A stretch of 46,619 nt of DNA from Calycina herbarum (Eukaryota > Ascomycota > Leotiomycetes > Helotiales > Pezizellaceae): contig LLEY01000294.1 of assembly GCA_001414485.1 (NCBI GenBank), forward strand, positions 1 to 46,619. The letters are read 5' to 3'. The notes below the pieces were generated by a model. That model had not been told where the DNA came from and made no database searches. It was given only the letters and a program-made list of their open reading frames with translations. The position numbers and the translations under genes were made by a program. The number at the start of each line of letters is the position of its first letter. The first letter of the stretch is position 1. Shown here in pieces: positions 41,088-46,619 of the stretch.

Positions 41088-43807
41088 TCAAACACCATGA
41101 TGCAGCTCACCCCCAAAATTCCCAAAGTCCGGATCCTCCCCCCTCAAAAACTCCATCCAAGCATCATCTTGCATTACAACATCCGCCTCCAACGCCGGTA
41201 CATTGGGCCACATCATACTGTAAACATTATTCATCTGCGTCTGGGGGCTCTCATTGATAGGGCTTAGTCCACCAACCATGCCACCTGTTCCATCCTCCCC
41301 TCCCTCGCCATTAACCAACCCACCCTCCCCACCCGCATCTTGATTCTCATTTTGAAGGTACTGCCCGCAAAGCTTCATAATAACCTGGTGACATCTCGGT
41401 GAGGATGAGTTCACAGAAGTGAGAGAGGAGATGATGGATAAGGTGGTGAGAATTTGTGTCCGCCAATGCGAAGCTTCCGGTGAGGTGGGTGAGTTCCGGA
41501 GACAGATGCAGGGAATAAGTACAGCCTGGAAAAGGAAGTATCTAGCCACCACGTCAAAAATTGCAAAGAAATGATTCAATATCCGGGTCAACTTACAAAG
41601 CATACCAAGCCGTAAGTCTATTTCTCTCCCCACCCTCCCAAAACTCCCTGATCGAAGCAATAGTACTCCTCGCCTCATCAAGACACCGTTCATAAGCCTG
41701 GAAACTCTCGGGCGATTCATCCGTCCTTCTATTTCGAGCGTATAAAGCTTTTCGGATGACGAAGGGACGATACATGATGATCCTAAGATTTCGGTATCGC
41801 CACATCATTACTGCGTGCGCGAAACTATATTTTCGTGGGATAAAGGCATGTTGAGTGAAATAAAGCGATAAGTTAGAGAGCCAATTTCCAATCAAGGTAT
41901 CGTCCAGATGTAGGAGTTCTTTTGCTGTGGGAAAGGGCTTTGAGATTACGCGGGCGTAGATACGATTTGTTGCCATGTGGAAGGCGGCTTGGGTGCGGAC
42001 TGCTGTATAAGGGGTTATTTCGTTGCTTTCTTCTGGGTAGGTTGTTGATGCCATTGTGAGGTCCTGGCAAGTGACGATTAGTAAAATATATCTGAAATAC
42101 GAAGACAAACAAACCCGGTCATTAACATTCATTGGGAATGCGACTTCGATTCCCTCTCCAGGCCATGCCATAGGTCTACTGAATGTGATTGTGGCACCAA
42201 CATCAAAGACACACAGAGACCACCATACTCGACGGCGAATCTCCATTTTGAGGGGTGAGATGTTCCATCCTTGGAATTCTTTGTGTAGTCCCAGACCCAT
42301 GGCCATTCGAACGGCGAGTCCTAGATAATTGTAACCACTATTTGGTTTATTTCGTTTTTGTTGATAGTTGGAGATAAGTGTTAGAGCTTGTACCAAAGTC
42401 AAATTGCCAGCTTCTAGAAAATTTATTGAGAGCATGGACTTTGCTTGGGCGAAAAGGGGTAGGTCGGTACCTAGTTGTTGTTAGAGAAAGTCAATTGAAG
42501 GTTTATTTTTGTTTTTTAAAGGGGGGGGTTCAATTACCTCCAAGTGATGTGGATGTTGTATATACACCAAGAGCAGCAATCACATATGCTAAAATCAGCC
42601 AGCAATCACCATTCGGTCGTGGTATGACCTCAGAGTATTGGGCTCGGAAAGTCGGCTCATGAACAATTGGATAACTAAGATGGTATAACTTGAAATAAGA
42701 ATCGATCATCGAATCCAAAATATGGCGATTTGGATTGGGCATATGGTAGAATTGTGAATTCGGAGCAGCGGATCCAGTTGAGAACCGTTCTAAGCGAGGT
42801 CGAGAGGATGTAGGTTTCTTTCGTGCCAGGGGAAGTGGGTCGATTATTCGTAGTAGGGCAGCTCCAGATGCTACCCCCAAGTATCCCCCCTCTTTCTCGT
42901 CGACTGTAAGAGAAGCCATTCCATCAACCACGTTCTCGTCGGTTTCGGCTGCCTCACTCGATTTCGATGCCCAGGATGAGAAATCTTGATCGTTTGACTC
43001 GATGACTGAAACGTATTGCTCATCCCATTCAAAATCGTCCATTGGTGGGCACTCGAGGGGGTTTGGTGTGCTTTGAGCTTCGGTGTCGGTAGTGATAGCT
43101 GAGTCTCCTTGGTGCCCCACTACCTCTAAGCTATCCGGACTTTCTTCTGTTCTTGGGGCATTTTGAAAAGGAGTAGGGACCACGTGAGAATTTAATTGGT
43201 TGAAGGAGTTAAGAATAGGTGATTCTTGATACATCATTGGATCCGGGGATGTGGTTTCATGTGGTAGACCCGGTATGGGGTTTTGAAGATTTGAAAAGTC
43301 GAATTTTGAGTTGAAGGCATCATGAGGGGTTAGTGGGGTCGAGTCTCTAGGTATTGCTATTGGTATATTTGCGATTGGTCTTTTTGCGGGAGGAATAAGA
43401 CGTGCTTGTATTAATAGTGTTTCTGCTCTTTCCAGTCTTTCTTCGACCTCGGTGAGATGCCTACGGGAATATTAGCATGGTCACTGATGGGGGAGTATAG
43501 AGACGCACTTTCTTGTCAGCGGAGTCTTGCTGTGCTTCTCATACAGACAATGTCGATTGTATTTAATACAGAGATCGCATGTGGGCATTCCCCGGTTACA
43601 TTTGCTTTTCCGCCTCCTACACTCTTTACAGGCTTGATCGGCGGCGCCTAAAGGTTGGTTCAGGGGGTCTTGAAATGAGGTTGAGGGGCTGGTGGTGCTT
43701 GCCGAAGCGCGTTGAGCTTTTTTTACCTTGCTGGCCGTGGGCGCGTCATTTTGTAGTTGTAGCAGTGCCTCAGAATCATCGGGATTTTGGTGTTGTGGCA
43801 TCCTCAC
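41088..43807 (-). CDS. Zn2Cys6 transcription factor with fungal-specific TF domain
   Basis: Five exons (43807-43509, 43460-42538, 42470-42115, 42063-41597, 41541-41088) keep frame and give 832 residues. The Zn2Cys6 cluster is at residues 60-86: CKECRRRKSKC, then C-x2-C-x6-C in CDLCIKYNRHC. All six Cys are present and followed by a short basic linker and a heptad-like region (LTEVEERLERAETLL) for dimerisation. An acidic Ser/Pro-rich stretch precedes the fungal-specific TF domain, which opens at SYFKLYHLSYPIVHEPTF and includes YLGLAVRMAMGLGLHKEFQG and RRRVWWSLCVFD. The C-terminus is Gly/Glu-rich and acidic (activation-like). It is a nuclear DNA-binding regulator, usually of metabolism. The start is 512 bp from the divergent ARG8 start; whether it controls ARG8 or the distant DMATS cluster is unknown. 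Confidence 0.9.
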
Positions 43808-44319
43808 ACCGTACCATGGGATTTTGAAAGGGGGAGGAAATGAGGGCGATTAACAGAGAAGTTGGCGATGTAATACTCAGTCTCAATGTCCAGAATATTC
43901 CCCAGGTTTAGTCACATGGCCCATGGTGGTAGTGGCCCTATACAAACCGACAGACCCTAGTCAGTGCCAGTTGAACGGCGTGGAGAGGTTTGAAAATGGT
44001 TCATTCCTCTTTCAGCTTTTATGCCCAAGGCGGTGAGAGGAGAGTTGCTCAGATCCCGCTACATAACTATTTTTCTTAATACATATAACAAAAATATGAG
44101 TTAATAATTAATGAAGAGTTTTCAGTGCACTTTTCTTGACATCAATCCAAAAAATTGTCGTGGCGAAGGATGGAAAAGAAAAAGTCGGCTGCAGCTCCGA
44201 TAACGCTAAGATTGTGGGTAGTTTGCAGGGGGGACGCTTGGTGGGCTCAAGAGTTACTCACTCCCCAGATCCCCAGACAGCTCTCTTCAACCTTCAATTG
44301 CTCATAACAAACCACCAAG
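43808..44319. promoter_or_regulatory. Divergent promoter region, transcription factor and ARG8
   Basis: 512 bp between divergent starts. It contains an AT-rich patch (44063-44115) and a CAAGATGG start context at the ARG8 ATG. No upstream arginine-attenuator-like ORF was recognised; the only open frame that overlaps the start is in another frame and looks accidental. Confidence 0.5.
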
Positions 44320-45799
44320 ATGGCTCTCCGAATATCTGCAAGGAGGCTAACAACCTCCCTCAAAACCCCCCGACTCTCCGCACCTGCCAATCGCATACTC
44401 AAACGTTATGCCTCGCAACTTCCTAATGCCGACCCCGTTGAAGATTCAGAAACCGGTGCCATCGTCAAGGAACAAAGCCCATATATGGTCAAGACGTACG
44501 CCAAACCACCACCCATATTCGTCAGAGGGAAAGGTGTCAATCTCTGGGACAAGGAGGATAGGAAATACCTGGATTTCACTGCTGGCATAGCAGTCAATGC
44601 CTTGGGTCACTGTGACGAGGAGATGAGCGAGATCATCGCGGATCAGGTAGGCTGCCTACTCATCCTCAAAATGCCCACCTACTCTGGCTCAATTCTGACC
44701 TAATTCTGTAATTCAGGCCAAAACCCTCGTTCACACATCCAACCTCTACCACAACCTCTGGACTGGTACCCTCTCCGAACTCCTCGTACAAAAGACCGTG
44801 GAATCTGGGGGAATGCATGATGCCAGTGCCGCCTTCATCTGCAATTCGGGCACGGAAGCCAACGAAGCTGCTATCAAATTTGCACGCAAGATGGGAAACG
44901 CGAAGAGCCCGGGTCACAAGAAGGATATTGTTTCTTTCCATGGCTCATTTCATGGCCGAACCCTGGGAGCCCTCTCGGCCACACCAAATCCTAAATACCA
45001 AGACCCTTTCCGGCCGTTGTTGCCAGGATTCAGGTATGGGAATTTCAATGAGCAGGAGGTCGATTTAAACAAGCTGGTGACCGGCCATACATGTGGTGTA
45101 ATTGTCGAGCCAATCCAGGGCGAAGGTGGTGTGAACGAAGCATCAATTGAGTTTTTGGTTGCCCTGGCACAAATCTGCAGAAGGAAACATGTGGTATTGA
45201 TATATGATGAGATTCAATGCGGTCTGAGCAGAACGGGTACCTTCTGGGCACACTCCCATTTACCAAAAGAAGCACATCCAGATATTATCACCACCGCGAA
45301 AGCACTTGGAAATGGATTTCCTATTGGAGCAACCATCGTCAATCAGCGAGTGGCGGATGCGATCAAGGTGGGTGACCATGGAACAACCTTTGGTGGAAAC
45401 CCTCTTGGATCTCGAATCGCAAATAACATCGTTTCTCGCCTTGCGGACGTAAACCTTCAAAAGGGGGTGGTCCACAAGGGCGAGATCTTCCGCAAGCACT
45501 TCGAGAATCTGCAAAAGAAATACCCACAGTTGGTACAGGAAGTTCGAGGACGTGGGCTTATTCTTGGCTTACAACTATCTCAAGACCCAACACCAATCGT
45601 TACGGCTGCTCGTGAAAGGGGATTGTTAATCATCACGGCTGGCAAAAACACCCTACGATTTGTACCCGCTTTGAATATTACCGAGGAAGAGATTGAGGAA
45701 GGGATCAAGATTCTGGACGAGGCCATGAGTGTTGCAGTTACTCCGGGGGAGGAGCCTGTTGGTGAGCAAGTGAAAGGAGAAGTGGACTCGCCAAACTGA
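44320..45799 (+). CDS. ARG8: Acetylornithine aminotransferase, mitochondrial
   Basis: Exon 1 (44320-44646) and exon 2 (44717-45799) are separated by a 70-bp intron (GTAGGC, ATTCAG) and give 469 residues. The first ~30 residues are basic and Ser/Thr-rich (MALRISARRLTTSLKTPRL), a mitochondrial presequence. Class-III PLP aminotransferase motifs: NSGTEANEAAIKFAR, FHGSFHGRTLGALS, EPIQGEGGV, the cofactor Asp in IYDEIQCGLSRTG (about residue 273) and the Schiff-base Lys in TTAKALGNGFPIG (about residue 304), then TTFGGNPLG. It converts N-acetylglutamate semialdehyde and glutamate to N-acetylornithine and 2-oxoglutarate in arginine biosynthesis in the matrix. Ornithine aminotransferase is the nearest alternative, but the presequence and motif wording favour ARG8. 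All key residues are intact. Confidence 0.93.
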
Positions 45800-46234
45800 G
45801 GTGGGCAGGTTATCTTTGTGCAATGGTCTCGTATTTTTACACATCTACAATTCTTCGGATAGATCGATTCTCGATTGGGGGTCTACTGTATAGCGTTGAT
45901 TACGTTTTGTTAAAAACCAAGCTGGGAGTAGGTGCCCTCAAAGCTTCAGGTACATAAATACCCAATTCAATCCAGAATACTACATAAGAATTATAGTTGA
46001 CAAGTTGGTTTATGTAGATGGTGTGACCTACTCATGGGTGGATTCTGGAGCTCAGAAAGACGGGCATTATTCTGAAAGACCTCAAGGTTGGTTTGGGGTA
46101 TGATGTACTTGCGGTATTTCACAATCACCGACTACACAACTATCATCACATCAAAGTATACAATTCCATTCAACCCCCCTTCGAACGCACTATTTACAAC
46201 CAAATTACAACCTCCCCTTCCTCCTCACGCCTCT
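45800..46234. other. Convergent intergenic region
   Basis: 435 bp between the 3' ends of ARG8 and the sugar transporter. Nothing beyond probable 3' untranslated sequence is seen. Confidence 0.45.
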
Positions 46235-46619
46235 CTAAACCTTCCCAACATCCTCCCGATGATCAATCCCCGCTGCAGCCATAACCTTTGCATCACTAAC
46301 ACTATCCCTCTCATCCGGCTCGCCATCAAACAACACAGCAATCTCCTCCAAACTATACCCCTTCGTCTCTGGAAACAACCACCAAGTTACCACCAGGAAA
46401 ACGCAGAGGAAACAACAGAAGACGATGTAGTATCTCCATCCGATGTTTTCTAGACCTATGGGGTTCACGAATGCGGCTATTACTAGGGACCCGTAGATGG
46501 CGAACAATTCTACGGCGATTCCCTTGGAGCGGAGAGAGTAGGGGAAGATTTCGGTGGGGTAGGACATTAGGAGGGGGGTATAGGCTATGTCGTAGTGGAA
46601 GACTTGGGGGGGGGGGGGG
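46235..46619 (-). CDS. MFS sugar transporter, C-terminal part only
   Basis: The stop is at 46235, and the frame is open leftward of the protein to the window edge, so the N-terminal three quarters lie outside. Visible: DIAYTPLLMSYPTEIFPYSLRSKG (loop and last TMs of the sugar-porter family), the final membrane segments (GSLVIAAFVNP; YIVFCCFLCVFLVVTWWLF) and the diagnostic PETKGYSLEEIA. The wording resembles fungal lactose/hexose permeases of the plasma membrane. The run of G at 46608-46619 would be a Pro-rich coding run or an intron end; it cannot be decided here. Confidence 0.85.
   Translation of the reverse strand, partial: PPPPQVFHYDIAYTPLLMSYPTEIFPYSLRSKGIAVELFAIYGSLVIAAFVNPIGLENIGWRYYIVFCCFLCVFLVVTWWLFPETKGYSLEEIAVLFDGEPDERDSVSDAKVMAAAGIDHREDVGKV

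Noticed and set aside
16004..46619. tRNA or other structural RNA genes
   Set aside because: I looked for cloverleaf-like segments with A and B box patterns while reading and recognised none; a covariance-model scan would be needed to exclude them.

Overview
This window is the left end of a chromosome from a filamentous ascomycete (Pezizomycotina). It opens with thirteen CCCTAA telomere repeats. The genes have short (48-116 bp) GT-AG introns, and the gene content is typically fungal: HET domain, Zn2Cys6 regulator, Git3-type receptor, DMATS prenyltransferase. The repeats carry the TpA-rich, stop-riddled decay expected of repeat-induced point mutation (RIP). Order or genus cannot be fixed from the sequence alone.

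Layout. Positions 1-3350 hold telomere repeats, a GC-rich 83-bp duplication, a CTA/CTG microsatellite, a nested tandem repeat and a 28-bp satellite, with one ~250-bp sequence on both sides of the satellite. Positions 3.6-8.08 kb are a RIP-ruined telomere-linked RecQ-type helicase on the minus strand, still in one reading frame. Positions 8.2-14.65 kb are a RIP-ruined, 5'-truncated Ty3/gypsy chromovirus on the plus strand. A second, related 3' end with its own polypurine tract and LTR follows to 15.7 kb. Composition changes sharply at about 16.0 kb, where gene-bearing DNA begins.

Genes from 16.5 kb onward: a seven-TM receptor (16.5-17.6 kb); three tandem members of a small family I do not recognise (18.3-20.7 kb, the first broken); a probable secondary-metabolite cluster with P450, DMATS prenyltransferase, MFS transporter and P450 (21.05-28.8 kb); a fungal rhodopsin-domain membrane protein (29.8-31.3 kb); an NAD-dependent epimerase/reductase (31.6-32.5 kb); a HET-domain protein (33.3-35.3 kb); a gene-poor stretch with coding relics and an AT-rich repeat relic (35.3-39.7 kb); an eight-cysteine hydrophobin-like secreted protein (40.2-40.8 kb); a Zn2Cys6 transcription factor (41.1-43.8 kb); mitochondrial acetylornithine aminotransferase (44.3-45.8 kb); and the C-terminal part of a sugar transporter at the right edge.

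How they fit together: the DMATS is the only candidate core enzyme of the cluster, the P450s would tailor the prenylated product and the MFS protein would export it. The MFS gene carries an in-frame TAG where the family has Trp, and the rhodopsin-domain gene carries a one-base deletion, so this subtelomere appears to be losing genes. Moving away from the telomere the content goes from repeats, through accessory genes, to primary metabolism (arginine biosynthesis).
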